64,000 nucleotides of DNA from JAGNNV01 sp031412915. Its GTDB lineage: Bacteria > Acidobacteriota > Vicinamibacteria > Fen-336 > JAGNNV01. The position numbers and the translations under genes are program-made. A model generated the notes under the pieces. That model saw nothing but the letters and a program-made list of their open reading frames with translations, was not told the origin of the DNA and did no database searches. Of the stretch, positions 17,111 through 26,267 are shown in pieces. How positions within the stretch are numbered: the first letter of the stretch is position 1; each line of letters begins with the position of its first letter. The stretch spans positions 1 through 64,000 of the forward strand of contig JANODX010000134.1 of NCBI GenBank assembly GCA_031412915.1, read 5' to 3'.

Positions 17111-18490
17111 TTAGGCCCCGGTGGGACGAGCGGTGATTTCGGCCTCCAACGAAGAGGGGTTCCGCGAGTTCGTCAGCCCTTGCACTTCGCCTCGCAGGGA
17201 ATTCGGGAACGCTTCGCGGATGAGCACATCAACGCGCATTCCCGCAGCGAGCGTGGTCGTTGCCGGAACCGCGAAATGCACGAGTCGGAAATGCGGCGTG
17301 CGCCCCCGCCCTTCCCCATCGGCAAGCTCCTCGATGAGAACGGGCTCCAAGCCGCCGATCAGAAGTTGGTTGCGGAGCCGCTGTTGCCGCTGCTGTTGCT
17401 CGTTGAGGACTTTGAAGCGACGCTTCTTTTCCAACTCGGGTACGTCATCAACTCTTCGATTCGCGGTGGTTCCCGGACGCGGCGAATAGAGGAACACGAA
17501 AAGACCGTCGAATTCGGCGGCGCGAACGAGGCGGCAGGTGGCCTCAAAGTCATCCTCCGTCTCCCCGGGATAGCCCACGATCACATCAGACGTGAGTGCG
17601 AGATCTCCGCGATGGGCCCGAAGCAGGGCGACCCGATCCAGATACTCGCGGGCCGTGTACCCTCGCCGCATGTCGGCCAGAATGCCGTCGGCTCCGGATT
17701 GAACGGGAAGGTGAAGATAGGGGGCAAGTCGTGGCAACTCGGCAAAGCTCCCGGCGAACTTCGCGTCGACATGCTCGGGATGCGAAGTGGTGAAACGAAG
17801 CCGCCAGAGCCGATCATCCGAATCGTGGATCAGCCGGAGGAGATCCGGGAAGTCGGTATCGCCAAACCGATACGCATTCACGGTCTGACCTAGAAGCATG
17901 ACTTCATGGTATCCGCGCGAAACCAGGCTTTGTACCTCGTCCAGGATGCTCTGTGGTGACCGGCACACTTCCTTCCCCCGGGTTCTTGGCACGACGCAGA
18001 AACTGCAGACATGGTTGCAGCCCTCGACCACAGTGACATACGCCCGTGTGGCGCTGGAGTGGGCCACCCGACTGAAGGGGATTTCGAACGCATCCGCCTT
18101 GCTGTCCAGCGCGAACCGGGGCTCGCCCGACTCCCGCGCCTCATCCAGGAGCCTCGGAAGGTCGCCCAGATTGTGCGTTCCGACCAGGACGTCGACCAAA
18201 GGAGCCCGCTCGATGATGTCCGTCCCTTGGAGCTGCGCTACGCATCCACCCACCGCAATCTTGAGGGACGGATTGCGCTTCTTCAGGCCCTTGTACCTTC
18301 CCACAGCGTGAAAGAGCTTCTCGGCAGCCCGTTCGCGCACCGCGCAGGTGTTGACGAAAACGACGTCGGCGCCCTCGGCAGAGTCGGCCTGCTCCATACC
18401 TGAGGCCTCAAGGAGGCCGGCAGCCTTCTCCGAGTCGTTCACGTTCATCTGGCAGCCGAACGTTTCGATGAAGTATTTGCTGCCTGGCAC
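17111..18490 (-). CDS. miaB: tRNA-2-methylthio-N6-dimethylallyladenosine synthase MiaB
   Basis: A 459-residue radical-SAM methylthiotransferase adding the 2-methylthio group to i6A37 in tRNAs reading UNN codons. The N-terminal UPF0004 domain has its three cluster cysteines in FGCQMN, NTCAVRE and GGCVAQ. The radical SAM motif is GCNHVCSFC (C-x3-C-x2-C), and a TRAM-like domain ends the protein. The QMN after the first cysteine and the NTCAVRE string are typical of MiaB rather than MtaB or RimO; a separate RimO is encoded at 56954. GTG start with GGAGG about 10 nt upstream. It is 16 bp from recN and probably co-transcribed. Confidence 0.95.
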   Translation of the reverse strand: MPGSKYFIETFGCQMNVNDSEKAAGLLEASGMEQADSAEGADVVFVNTCAVRERAAEKLFHAVGRYKGLKKRNPSLKIAVGGCVAQLQGTDIIERAPLVDVLVGTHNLGDLPRLLDEARESGEPRFALDSKADAFEIPFSRVAHSSATRAYVTVVEGCNHVCSFCVVPRTRGKEVCRSPQSILDEVQSLVSRGYHEVMLLGQTVNAYRFGDTDFPDLLRLIHDSDDRLWRLRFTTSHPEHVDAKFAGSFAELPRLAPYLHLPVQSGADGILADMRRGYTAREYLDRVALLRAHRGDLALTSDVIVGYPGETEDDFEATCRLVRAAEFDGLFVFLYSPRPGTTANRRVDDVPELEKKRRFKVLNEQQQRQQRLRNQLLIGGLEPVLIEELADGEGRGRTPHFRLVHFAVPATTTLAAGMRVDVLIREAFPNSLRGEVQGLTNSRNPSSLEAEITARPTGA

Positions 18491-18506
18491 TGTGTGTCTC
18501 CCTCCG

Positions 18507-20216
18507 CTAGGAACGCGCGCTCGACTCGATTCGTCTGACCCGTCCGATCAGCTCCTCCGCATTCTTCTCTGCTGAACCGGTCACCACTTCGCCGGCCAGC
18601 ATGCGGGCAACTTCTCGGACCCGGTCACGGCCGGCAACCTCCCGCACCTCTGTCACGGTCCGGCCACGAACCACTCGCTTTTCAACCAAATAATGGCGAT
18701 CGGCGAATGCGGAGATCTGGGCGAGATGGGTTACGCACAGGACCTGCCGGCCGCTGGCCACACGGGCCAACCGGCGGCCCACCGCTTCGGCGACCGCTCC
18801 TCCAATGCCTGCGTCGACCTCATCAAAGACTACCGCCCCCGAAGGGTGGGCATTGAGAAGGGACTGCAAGGCAAGCAGCGCGCGAGACAACTCGCCACCG
18901 GAGGCCACGGATTTGAGAGGCTTCAGATCCTCCCCGGGATTCGCGGAGAGAAAGAACTCCCCCACCTCAAGGCCGTGAGATCTCCAGTCGAACTCGGAGG
19001 TCAGCGAGCGGGGCTCGAAGCGCACCTCGAAGCGACATTGCGCCATGGCCAAGTCCTTGAGTTCCGCGGCCACCTCTTTTTGAAGCCTGCCCGCGGAGCT
19101 TCGGCGCTCATTTGACAGCTTGGCAGCCGAGTCTGCAAAGGCGGCCCAGGCGGAGGAGGAAGCAGCAACAAGGCGCCTCTCCCCCGCTTCCGGGTCGTCG
19201 ATCGACTCAAGTGTGGCTTCAGATTCCTTAAGGAAAAGCAATATTCCATCAATGTTTGAGCCGTATTTCCTCTTAAGTCGCTCAAGGATTGCCAAGCGCG
19301 ACTCGACTTCGTCGATTCGCCCGGGCTGCGCATCGAGAGATGCCACGTAGTCGCCAAGCTCAGCCGAAGAGTCGTTCAGGAAGCCAAGCACCTCGCTGTG
19401 CCGGCCTGCCGCCTCCCGCAGCGCCGAGGGGTCGAGGCGCGATATCTCGTCCACGCGCTTCCCGAACGCACGAGCCTTGGCAAGCAGCGAATCATCCGGT
19501 CCGTCCTCACTCCCGTCAAGAAGTTGCGTGGCTTCACTGGCCAACTCCCCAAGCCGTTCGGCGTTTCGAAGGCGTGAGCGTTCCTCGCGGAGGTCATCCT
19601 CCTCGCCGAGGCGGAGGCTGGCGCGCCGAATCTCGTCCGCCTGGAACTGCAGGGCTTCCCGCTCGCGACCGAACTTCTGGGACCGCTCCCGGAAGTCGTT
19701 GACGGCCGACTCCGCCGCCCGAGCCTGTGCCAACAGGGCCCGCACACCCTCGGCCTTGGCCTGGAGCCCAGCGAACATGTCGAGAAACGACAGGTGAAAG
19801 TCGGCGTTGAGCAGGGCGTGATGCTGGTGCTGGCCGTGGATCTGAACCAGCACCTGGCCGACACTCTTGAGGCCGGCCAGCGATACGGTGACTCCATTGA
19901 TCATCGCTCGACTGCGGCCCGTGGCCAGGATCTCGCGACGGATCGCCACTTCTCCGTCCGCATCCTCGATCCCAAGCCCCAGGCCCTCGAAATCGAATCC
20001 GCGGGGGACATCAAAAATGGCCTCGATCGTGCCTTTCTCCTCGCCCGTTCTGACGAGATCGCCATCGGCGCGTTCGCCGCAGACCAAACCCAGCGCGTCT
20101 ACCACAATGGACTTCCCCGCCCCCGTCTCCCCGGTCAGGAGATTGAGGCCGGGACCGAATTCGATCTCGGCCGAGGCGACGATCGCCAGGTTTTCGATGC
20201 GCAGAACGCGAAGCAT
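18507..20216 (-). CDS. recN: DNA repair protein RecN
   Basis: A 569-residue SMC-like ATPase for double-strand-break repair. The N-terminal Walker A GETGAGKS is at 29-36, followed by the RecN-typical QIHGQHQHHALL string. Coiled coils run from about 150 to 365, and the C-terminal half has the ABC signature SGGELSRALLAL and Walker B VVFDEVDAGIGG. The start ATG opens directly with the conserved MLRVLRIENLAIV. It is divergent from tolQ with a 103-bp gap. Length matches the family. Confidence 0.97.
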   Translation of the reverse strand: MLRVLRIENLAIVASAEIEFGPGLNLLTGETGAGKSIVVDALGLVCGERADGDLVRTGEEKGTIEAIFDVPRGFDFEGLGLGIEDADGEVAIRREILATGRSRAMINGVTVSLAGLKSVGQVLVQIHGQHQHHALLNADFHLSFLDMFAGLQAKAEGVRALLAQARAAESAVNDFRERSQKFGREREALQFQADEIRRASLRLGEEDDLREERSRLRNAERLGELASEATQLLDGSEDGPDDSLLAKARAFGKRVDEISRLDPSALREAAGRHSEVLGFLNDSSAELGDYVASLDAQPGRIDEVESRLAILERLKRKYGSNIDGILLFLKESEATLESIDDPEAGERRLVAASSSAWAAFADSAAKLSNERRSSAGRLQKEVAAELKDLAMAQCRFEVRFEPRSLTSEFDWRSHGLEVGEFFLSANPGEDLKPLKSVASGGELSRALLALQSLLNAHPSGAVVFDEVDAGIGGAVAEAVGRRLARVASGRQVLCVTHLAQISAFADRHYLVEKRVVRGRTVTEVREVAGRDRVREVARMLAGEVVTGSAEKNAEELIGRVRRIESSARS

Positions 20217-20267
20217 AAGAAGGCGCGTGAGGGTAGCATGGAACTCGCCCGGATTCGGGTTCCTTCA

Positions 20268-20296
20268 TTGACGCGCACAACATATTGTGCGATTCT
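20268..20296 (+). promoter_or_regulatory. Promoter and perfect inverted repeat upstream of tolQ
   Basis: TTGACG (20268-20273) is a good -35; a 17-bp spacer leads to a weak -10, GATTCT (20291-20296). The spacer is almost filled by a perfect 7-bp inverted repeat, CGCACAA (20274-20280) and TTGTGCG (20285-20291), with 4 bases between. A dimeric regulator bound there would block RNA polymerase, so this looks like an operator for the tol operon, on the recN/tolQ divergent gap. Confidence 0.5.
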
Positions 20297-20319
20297 GAGA
20301 GGTCGCCAACACTATACAG

Positions 20320-21039
20320 ATGATGATCCCTTTCTTGCTGGCCCAAAGCGGCGCAGTCAACGCCTTTGGTGGGGGTGTTCTGGGTTTCCTGAAACACTCC
20401 GGACCCACCGCGATCGCCGTCATCGTCGTTCTCCTCGTCTTCTCCTTCGTTTCCTTCGGGATAATTCTGAACAAGTGGACCACGCTCGCTCGCGCCGACC
20501 GTGAGTCCAGGCGGTTTCTGGACGTCTTCAGGAAGAGTCAGAAATTCTCCGAGGTGAACGCCGTGGCCAATCAGCTCATCCATTCCCCGCTGGTTGGGAT
20601 GTTCCAAGCCGGCTATCAGGAGATCAACCAGCAGGTCCGTCCGGCACCTGGGGGGGGAACACAGCGACCGGCTATCAAGAGCCTTGACGCAGTGTCACGC
20701 GCCTTGGCTCGGGCAGCCTCCATTGAGGAGACCCGCCTTGAAAAGCGCCTCAGCTTCCTGGCCAGCACGGCCAGCGTCTCCCCGTTCATTGGCCTTTTCG
20801 GAACAGTCTGGGGAATCATGAACGCCTTCGCGGAAATCGGCCGCCAGGGTTCAGCGAATCTTGCGATCGTGGCCCCCGGTATCTCCGAAGCCTTGATCAC
20901 AACCGCCGCCGGTCTTTTCGCAGCGATCCCGGCCGCGCTCTTCTTCAACTACTTTTCCGATCGCGTAAAGGCTCTCTCGGCCACCATGGACGACTTCGCA
21001 ATGGAGTTCATCAGCATGGTCGAACGGAACTTCACCTAG
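20320..21039 (+). CDS. tolQ: TolQ/ExbB-family proton channel subunit
   Basis: A 239-residue inner-membrane protein of the MotA/TolQ/ExbB family. There is one N-terminal helix (about 25-48) and two C-terminal helices bracketing the conserved SPFIGLFGTVWGIMNAF and ITTAAGLFAAIPA segments, which line the proton path. With TolR it powers TolA during outer-membrane constriction at division. First gene of a five-gene tol cluster. A short N-terminal extension (LLAQSG) is common outside Proteobacteria. The ATG doublet at 20320/20323 leaves three bases of start uncertainty. Confidence 0.93.
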   Translation: MMIPFLLAQSGAVNAFGGGVLGFLKHSGPTAIAVIVVLLVFSFVSFGIILNKWTTLARADRESRRFLDVFRKSQKFSEVNAVANQLIHSPLVGMFQAGYQEINQQVRPAPGGGTQRPAIKSLDAVSRALARAASIEETRLEKRLSFLASTASVSPFIGLFGTVWGIMNAFAEIGRQGSANLAIVAPGISEALITTAAGLFAAIPAALFFNYFSDRVKALSATMDDFAMEFISMVERNFT

Positions 21040-21050
21040 GGCGAGCGGCG

Positions 21051-21524
21051 ATGGCGGGCTTCAATTCTTCAGGGGGCGATCCGGGCGGCCGGGCGGCGGT
21101 GTCGGGCTACCTCGCCTTCCGCCGCAAGCGACCGCGCAGAAGCATCGGCGAGATAAACGTGACCCCTCTCGTGGACGTCGTTTTGGTCTTGCTCCTCGTC
21201 TTCATGGTAACTGCGCCGCTCATGAGCCGAGGCATCGATATCACCCTCCCCACCGCCAATCAAGTTGACGACCAACCCGAGGATCGCTTTACCGTCACCA
21301 TCAATGCGGAGGGCCGCGCCTTTCTCGGCCAGCAGCCTCTGGCTCTTCCTCTGCTTGAAGACCAGATCCGGGCAATCATGGCGGGCCGGCCCACCCGGGT
21401 CGTATACCTCCGCGCCGATCAGAGCGTCCGCTACGGCAAAGTCATCGAGGTCGTCGACCTTTTGAAGCGCTGCGGCGTCGAACGCATTGGGTTCGCCTAT
21501 GAAACGCCCAAAGAGGCCTCGTGA
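21051..21524 (+). CDS. tolR: TolR/ExbD-family biopolymer transport protein
   Basis: A 157-residue single-span protein: a Gly/Arg-rich cytoplasmic N-terminus (1-28), a membrane helix (about 32-54, INVTPLVDVVLVLLLVF) whose Asp is the proton-carrying residue of the family, and a periplasmic ExbD domain. It follows tolQ by 11 bp and overlaps the next gene by 4 bp (GTGA). The set is assigned as Tol rather than Exb because tolB and cpoB follow. Confidence 0.92.
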   Translation: MAGFNSSGGDPGGRAAVSGYLAFRRKRPRRSIGEINVTPLVDVVLVLLLVFMVTAPLMSRGIDITLPTANQVDDQPEDRFTVTINAEGRAFLGQQPLALPLLEDQIRAIMAGRPTRVVYLRADQSVRYGKVIEVVDLLKRCGVERIGFAYETPKEAS

Positions 21525-22327
21525 ACGATCCGGTGCTGCGCGTCCTGGTGTCCCGGCAATCCCTCATCGACGAGGGGTACCCCAAGAGCCTTCTTCTCTC
21601 AGGCGCCGCTCACGCCACGTCCTTCTTCGCGGTCATGATTCTGGCCCTGCTGAGTCCGAAGCCACCGATTATCAACGTCATCGATGGCTTCGCCATTCCC
21701 CTGCCGCGGGGCGGGGCAATGCCCCGTAACGCGGAGCCCGCAGAGGCCACTGAAGAAGCCGCCCCGGCCGCGCCGGTCGAGGTCCTCAAGCCGGTCTCGG
21801 AGGCGCCCGCCCCCGTTAAACTGATCAGACCGGAACAGGTCGCCCCCAGGAAGGGCCTCCCTCCGGTCGACCTAAAGCGCAGCGTCAGGGAGCCGAGGAA
21901 ACCCGAGTCTCGCGAGATCGCTACGGAGAGGCTCGCACCCCAGCCGCCGAGGAATGCGACGGCGCACGCGTCAGGGGCAGGGAATGCGGCCAGTGGGCTC
22001 GATTTCACCGCCCAGACCCCGGGCGTCATCAATGGCGTCAGCGGTCCGGCTGGCCCGCTTGGCTTCTACCTGGCCGCGGCTCAGAACAAGATCTGGGCCA
22101 CCTGGTCTCGTCAGATTCGGCCTGATTTTTCTGGCAATGTGAAGGTCGCCTTCACCATTCACCGAGACGGGTCGGTCGATCAGGTCGAGGTGATCGAGTC
22201 GTCTGGAGCCTCGGCTCTGGACCGGCTCGCCGAACGCGCCGTCCTCAGCACTCAGCTCGGCCCGCTGCCCAACGCCTACGAAAAGGAAACACTGGTGGTC
22301 CATGCGAATTTCAAGCCCATTTCTTAG
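21521..22327 (+). CDS. tolA: TolA-like protein with TonB C-terminal domain
   Basis: A 268-residue bitopic protein: cytoplasmic start, membrane helix (about 25-45), an Ala/Pro/Glu-rich periplasmic spacer (about 65-165), and a C-terminal TonB/TolA-III-type domain (about 175-268) with the SVDQVEVIESSGASALD core. It would transmit energy from TolQR to TolB or the outer membrane. The spacer is much shorter than the long alpha-helical TolA-II of E. coli. GTG start overlaps tolR by 4 bp; the 3' end overlaps tolB by 26 bp. Position, not sequence, distinguishes it from TonB. Confidence 0.82.
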   Translation: MNDPVLRVLVSRQSLIDEGYPKSLLLSGAAHATSFFAVMILALLSPKPPIINVIDGFAIPLPRGGAMPRNAEPAEATEEAAPAAPVEVLKPVSEAPAPVKLIRPEQVAPRKGLPPVDLKRSVREPRKPESREIATERLAPQPPRNATAHASGAGNAASGLDFTAQTPGVINGVSGPAGPLGFYLAAAQNKIWATWSRQIRPDFSGNVKVAFTIHRDGSVDQVEVIESSGASALDRLAERAVLSTQLGPLPNAYEKETLVVHANFKPIS

Positions 22328-23651
22328 CGCGGGACTCTGCCTCCTGGTGGCGACCCTGGGCCGCAGCGCTGTCCCGACTCCGGCCCAGGACGTGGAGAAC
22401 ATCGTCATAGGCGGCGCGGGCGCGACCCGGGTCGCGATTGCTCCGTGTTCGGCAACCACCGAGCCCCTGCGGACGTCGTGCGGTGTGGTTCGCGAGGTCC
22501 TGAAGGCCGACCTCGAGTTCGAGGGCTTCCAGTTGACCCCAGAGTCCCTGATGCGGTCTCTCCCCCCGGCGAACCCCAAGGCCCCGAACTTTCTTGATTG
22601 GAAATCCGTGGGCGCCCATATCCTCGTCACTTTCGAAGTCACGCAGGGGGGGACCGACTTCGCGGCCGAGACTCGGACATTCAGCGTGGATGGAAGCTCC
22701 CCGATCATGAGCAAGCGATACGCGGGAAAGGTGGACCCGGCGAGTCCCAACAGCTTCCGCGCTTTTGCCCATCAGGCCGCGGACGACATTCTGAGCCTGG
22801 CCTCCATCCAGGGTGTGACCAGGACTCGCCTCGTCTTCGTCTCCGATCGAGACCACCCCGATAAGAGGCGGAAAGAACTGTACATCGCCGACTATGACGG
22901 TTTTAACGTCCGCCAGGTTACGGTGAACCGCCAACTCTCGATCCTGCCGGGCTGGGCGCCCGGCGGGCGCGGCATCGTCTACACCTCCTATCGAAACGGC
23001 GATCCGCAGATCTACCTCTCGTGGATCTTCGAGGGGCGGAGCGTTCCCAACGTCACGGGCGAGCGCTCGGGCACGCAGGCGTTCGCCGCGGTGGTGTCGC
23101 CGGATGGAAAGAAGATCGCGTACAGCGCGAACCGCACCGGCAACTTCGACATCTGGGTGGCGAACATCGATGGAACCGGCGCGCACAACCTCACCGGGAC
23201 ACCTGCCCAGGACACCGCTCCTTGCTGGAGCCCCTCCGGTCTGGAGATCGCCTTCACTTCCGGACGCAGCGGGTCAGCTCAACTGTGGGTGATGGATCAG
23301 GAGGGCCTTAACCTCCGCCGGCTTTCGAGCGTTGGCAACTACAACGACGCCTGCGCCTGGAACCCCTCTCGAGAATTCGCGGAGATTGCCTACTCCTCGC
23401 GGCTCGAAGACGGCGGCTTCGAAATCGCCGTTGTCGACCTCTCCACCGGTCAGGTTCGCCAGCTGACCACGGGCAAGGGGAGTTGCGAGTACCCATCCTG
23501 GGCTCCGAACGGGAGGCATTTGGTCTTCTCGTGCAATCGCGGAGGAACCTGGCAACTTGCGCAGTCCGACCGCATTGGCGCGAAGCTGCGATCTATCGCG
23601 GTTGGGCCCGGGAACAGCGTCCAGGCCGATTGGGGGCAGGCGGCCAAATGA
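22302..23651 (+). CDS. tolB: Tol-Pal system beta-propeller protein TolB
   Basis: A 449-residue periplasmic protein: signal peptide (about 1-25), N-terminal alpha/beta domain to about 180, then a six-bladed WD40-like propeller with recurring SPDGKKIAY, NFDIWV, SPSGLEIAFTS and WSPSG-type blade motifs. TolB links TolA to Pal and peptidoglycan. The ATG lies inside the end of tolA. Two extra cysteine-containing stretches near residues 45 and 62 could form a disulfide. No pal gene follows directly, unlike most tol clusters. Confidence 0.95.
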   Translation: MRISSPFLSAGLCLLVATLGRSAVPTPAQDVENIVIGGAGATRVAIAPCSATTEPLRTSCGVVREVLKADLEFEGFQLTPESLMRSLPPANPKAPNFLDWKSVGAHILVTFEVTQGGTDFAAETRTFSVDGSSPIMSKRYAGKVDPASPNSFRAFAHQAADDILSLASIQGVTRTRLVFVSDRDHPDKRRKELYIADYDGFNVRQVTVNRQLSILPGWAPGGRGIVYTSYRNGDPQIYLSWIFEGRSVPNVTGERSGTQAFAAVVSPDGKKIAYSANRTGNFDIWVANIDGTGAHNLTGTPAQDTAPCWSPSGLEIAFTSGRSGSAQLWVMDQEGLNLRRLSSVGNYNDACAWNPSREFAEIAYSSRLEDGGFEIAVVDLSTGQVRQLTTGKGSCEYPSWAPNGRHLVFSCNRGGTWQLAQSDRIGAKLRSIAVGPGNSVQADWGQAAK

Positions 23652-23731
23652 GTTTGAAACCGAGGTGGACCCCATTCCAGCTCCATCGCCTCTATCATCG
23701 CTTCTTCTTCAACCCAAGGTCCTGAACCGTC

Positions 23732-24535
23732 ATGACTGATCACCGCCACACCTCACGCATTCTGGCCCTCACGCTCTCGTTCCTGGCCCTTCCCACCCTG
23801 GCCCGAGCCGACAAGAAGGAGTTTTTGGCCCTCACCCAGCAGATCGCCACCCTTCAAGGCCAGGTCGCCGAAGCGGAACAAGCCCGGATCGAATCACAAA
23901 AAGAGCTCCGGCGAATGATGGACATCCTGGTGGACCAGTCGGCACTTCTGAAGAAGCTTCAGCAGGATCTGAGGATTCAAGACGAGCGGGCCATGGTGGC
24001 GATCAAAGACCAGCAGGAGCGGCTAGCCGAGATTTCCGACCGCCTGCGCACGGCCCCGACGGTGCCCGCCACACCGCCGTCACAGGGGCTTACTCCGGGG
24101 CCTGGAACTCCACCCGGGCCGGGCGCGGTCCTGTCCCCGTCCCCCGGCCAGCCGCCCGCCATCGCGCCCCGCGACCTCTATCAACAGGCCTACAGTGATT
24201 TCGCGCGAAAGAACTACGAGCTTTCAATCCAGGGCTTTCAGGAGTACCTCCGCCTCTACCGTGATACGGATCTCGCGGACAACGCTCAGTACTGGGTTGG
24301 CGAATGCCTTCAGGCCCAGGCGAAATACGAGGATGCCGTGACCGCGTTCAATTCCCTCCTGCGCGACTTCGTGTCCAGCGACAAGATTCCCGACGCGCGG
24401 TACAAGAAAGGCGTCGCCCTGGAGGCTCTCGGACGCAAGGCGCAGGCGATTCTCGAATACCGATTCGTGGTCGAGCGCTTCCCCGGGTCGCCGGCCGCTC
24501 GTCTTGCCCGCGAGAAACTGGGCCAGCCCAACTAG
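23732..24535 (+). CDS. cpoB: Cell division coordinator CpoB (YbgF)
   Basis: A 267-residue periplasmic protein: signal peptide (about 1-26), coiled coil (about 28-105), a Pro/Gly/Thr-rich linker (about 107-145), and C-terminal TPR repeats (from about 150) beginning LYQQAYSDFARKNYELSI and containing the tol-pal family DNAQYWVGECL box. It coordinates peptidoglycan synthesis with Tol-driven outer-membrane constriction. The 80-bp gap after tolB is too short to hold pal. Confidence 0.92.
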   Translation: MTDHRHTSRILALTLSFLALPTLARADKKEFLALTQQIATLQGQVAEAEQARIESQKELRRMMDILVDQSALLKKLQQDLRIQDERAMVAIKDQQERLAEISDRLRTAPTVPATPPSQGLTPGPGTPPGPGAVLSPSPGQPPAIAPRDLYQQAYSDFARKNYELSIQGFQEYLRLYRDTDLADNAQYWVGECLQAQAKYEDAVTAFNSLLRDFVSSDKIPDARYKKGVALEALGRKAQAILEYRFVVERFPGSPAARLAREKLGQPN

Positions 24536-24591
24536 ATCAGACTTCAGAATCTCCCCCAAAGCTACGACAGATAACCAATAAGGAAACTCCA

Positions 24592-25020
24592 ATGGCCTCC
24601 GTGAACAAAGTGACGCTCATCGGCAACGTCGGAAAAGATCCCGAGATCCGATATACCCAGTCGGGCGAGCCCATCGCCAATTTCTCCCTGGCGACCAGCG
24701 AGAACTGGACCGACAAGTCGGGCCAGAAGCAGGAGAAGACCGAATGGCATCGGGTCGAGGTGTTCGGAAAGACCGCTCAGATTGTGCGCGACTACGTCAC
24801 GAAAGGGAAACCGCTCTATGTCGAGGGCTCCATCAAGTACGACGAATACACCGACAAGGACGGGATCAAACGAAACGTCACGAAGATCCGGGTCAGCGGA
24901 TTCAACTCGCGGATCGTGCTCCTCGGCTCACGTGGCGAGGGGGCCCCTCGGCCGAGCACGCCGGCCGAATCCGGACCATCCGAGGACTTTCAGGCCTCGG
25001 ATGAGGACGTGCCCTTCTGA
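24592..25020 (+). CDS. ssb: Single-stranded DNA-binding protein
   Basis: A 142-residue OB-fold SSB: residues 1-108 form the DNA-binding core (NKVTLIGNVGKDPEIRYT, WHRVEVFGKTAQ), then a short flexible linker and the acidic tail DEDVPF that docks replication and repair partners. AGGA precedes the ATG by about 7 nt. The open frame extends upstream into cpoB, but the conserved MASVNKV start fixes the ATG. It may be transcribed with the tol cluster, 56 bp upstream. Confidence 0.96.
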   Translation: MASVNKVTLIGNVGKDPEIRYTQSGEPIANFSLATSENWTDKSGQKQEKTEWHRVEVFGKTAQIVRDYVTKGKPLYVEGSIKYDEYTDKDGIKRNVTKIRVSGFNSRIVLLGSRGEGAPRPSTPAESGPSEDFQASDEDVPF

Positions 25021-25129
25021 CCGGCCCTTCTGATTGGGTTGACGCAAACCATTCCTCTCGTCCACACTATTCGCCTCGCGCTCCCTTCTTCGGATTTCCC
25101 GGCCGCACCTCCGCCGACCAGTTGGCTCA

Positions 25130-26203
25130 TTGTCATTTCTAGCAGCGATTGAGACGCTTCCGGCCCCGTTCAAACACAGCCAAGCCGAGGTCACCGCCGA
25201 GGTCCTGGCCTGGCTCTCGCGGATCAATGCCAGTGTGGAGCCGCGTGCGGTCGAGCGCCTGTTCTCCCGCGCCGGGATTTCGACACGGTCCTCGCTAAGA
25301 CCCCTCCCTGAGGTTTTCCTGGAGGCGACGTTCGCGGACCGCAACGCAGTCTATCGGGAGGCGATGATTCGAACTGGCATCGACCTCGCCTGCCTCACGC
25401 TTGCCCACGCCCGTCTCGATGAAATCGACTTTCTGGTCTCGAGCTCCTGCACTGGATTCATGATTCCAGCGGTCGATGCGCACATCGCAAACGCACTCCG
25501 TCTCGGCCCGCGGCTGGCCCGCCTCCCCATCACCGAGGCGGGATGCGCCGGAGGCGCCGTGGCCCTGGCCCGCGCCACCGACTACCTCACCGCCCACCCC
25601 CGCGCCGCCGCCTTGGTGATCGCGCTCGAGTTTTCCTCCCTCACCCTCCAGGCCCGGGACCCCTCCCCGACCAACTTGGTGGCCGCCGCGATATTCGCCG
25701 ACGGAGCCGCGGCCGCCGTCCTGCTGGGGGCTGAGCATCCGGGTGCGGGTGTGGCTTCAACCGAGTTGGTGGCGGCGGCCAGCTTCTTCATGGCGGACAG
25801 CCTTGGCTCGATGGGCTACGACGTGGTGGAAAGCGGACTGAAGCTCGTTCTCGACAAGCGCTTGCCCGACACGCTGCGCGGCCGCCTTCGCCCCATGGTG
25901 CTCGAGTTCCTGGGCGAAAACGCGGTTTCGTTCGAGCAAGTGGCGGCCTTCGCCGTGCATCCAGGAGGGCGAAAAGTCCTCGATGTCGCCGCGGAGGATC
26001 TCGGTCTCTCGGCAGCCCACCTTGAGTCCTCTCGGTCCGTCCTGTCTGAACTCGGGAACATGAGTTCGGCCACGATCCTGTTCGTCCTAAGTCGCGCTCT
26101 CGCGACCCTCGGGCGCGGGGAGTTCGCGCTCGGGATCGGCTTCGGTCCAGGCTTTGCGATCGAGCTGAGCCTCTGGCGAGGCCTGGGCGCGAGGTCGGCC
26201 TAG
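25130..26203 (+). CDS. Type III polyketide synthase (chalcone/alkylpyrone synthase family)
   Basis: A 357-residue ketosynthase homodimer-type enzyme. The Cys-His-Asn triad is complete: Cys139 in EAGCAGG, His277 in VHPGG and Asn310 in GNMSSAT, with GFGPG near the end. The family extends acyl-CoA starters with malonyl-CoA to pyrones, resorcinols or chalcones; bacterial members with lipid starters make alkylpyrones or alkylresorcinols. The start is TTG 25130. The next gene, 64 bp on, encodes a flavin oxidoreductase of the type that accompanies such synthases, so a two-gene pathway is likely. Starter and product cannot be predicted here. Confidence 0.92.
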   Translation: MSFLAAIETLPAPFKHSQAEVTAEVLAWLSRINASVEPRAVERLFSRAGISTRSSLRPLPEVFLEATFADRNAVYREAMIRTGIDLACLTLAHARLDEIDFLVSSSCTGFMIPAVDAHIANALRLGPRLARLPITEAGCAGGAVALARATDYLTAHPRAAALVIALEFSSLTLQARDPSPTNLVAAAIFADGAAAAVLLGAEHPGAGVASTELVAAASFFMADSLGSMGYDVVESGLKLVLDKRLPDTLRGRLRPMVLEFLGENAVSFEQVAAFAVHPGGRKVLDVAAEDLGLSAAHLESSRSVLSELGNMSSATILFVLSRALATLGRGEFALGIGFGPGFAIELSLWRGLGARSA

Positions 26204-26267
26204 ATGAGCCTGCGCGCCGCACGTCGCCTCTGCGAAACCCAACGCCCCGCGCGCCGCGTCCGATCTG

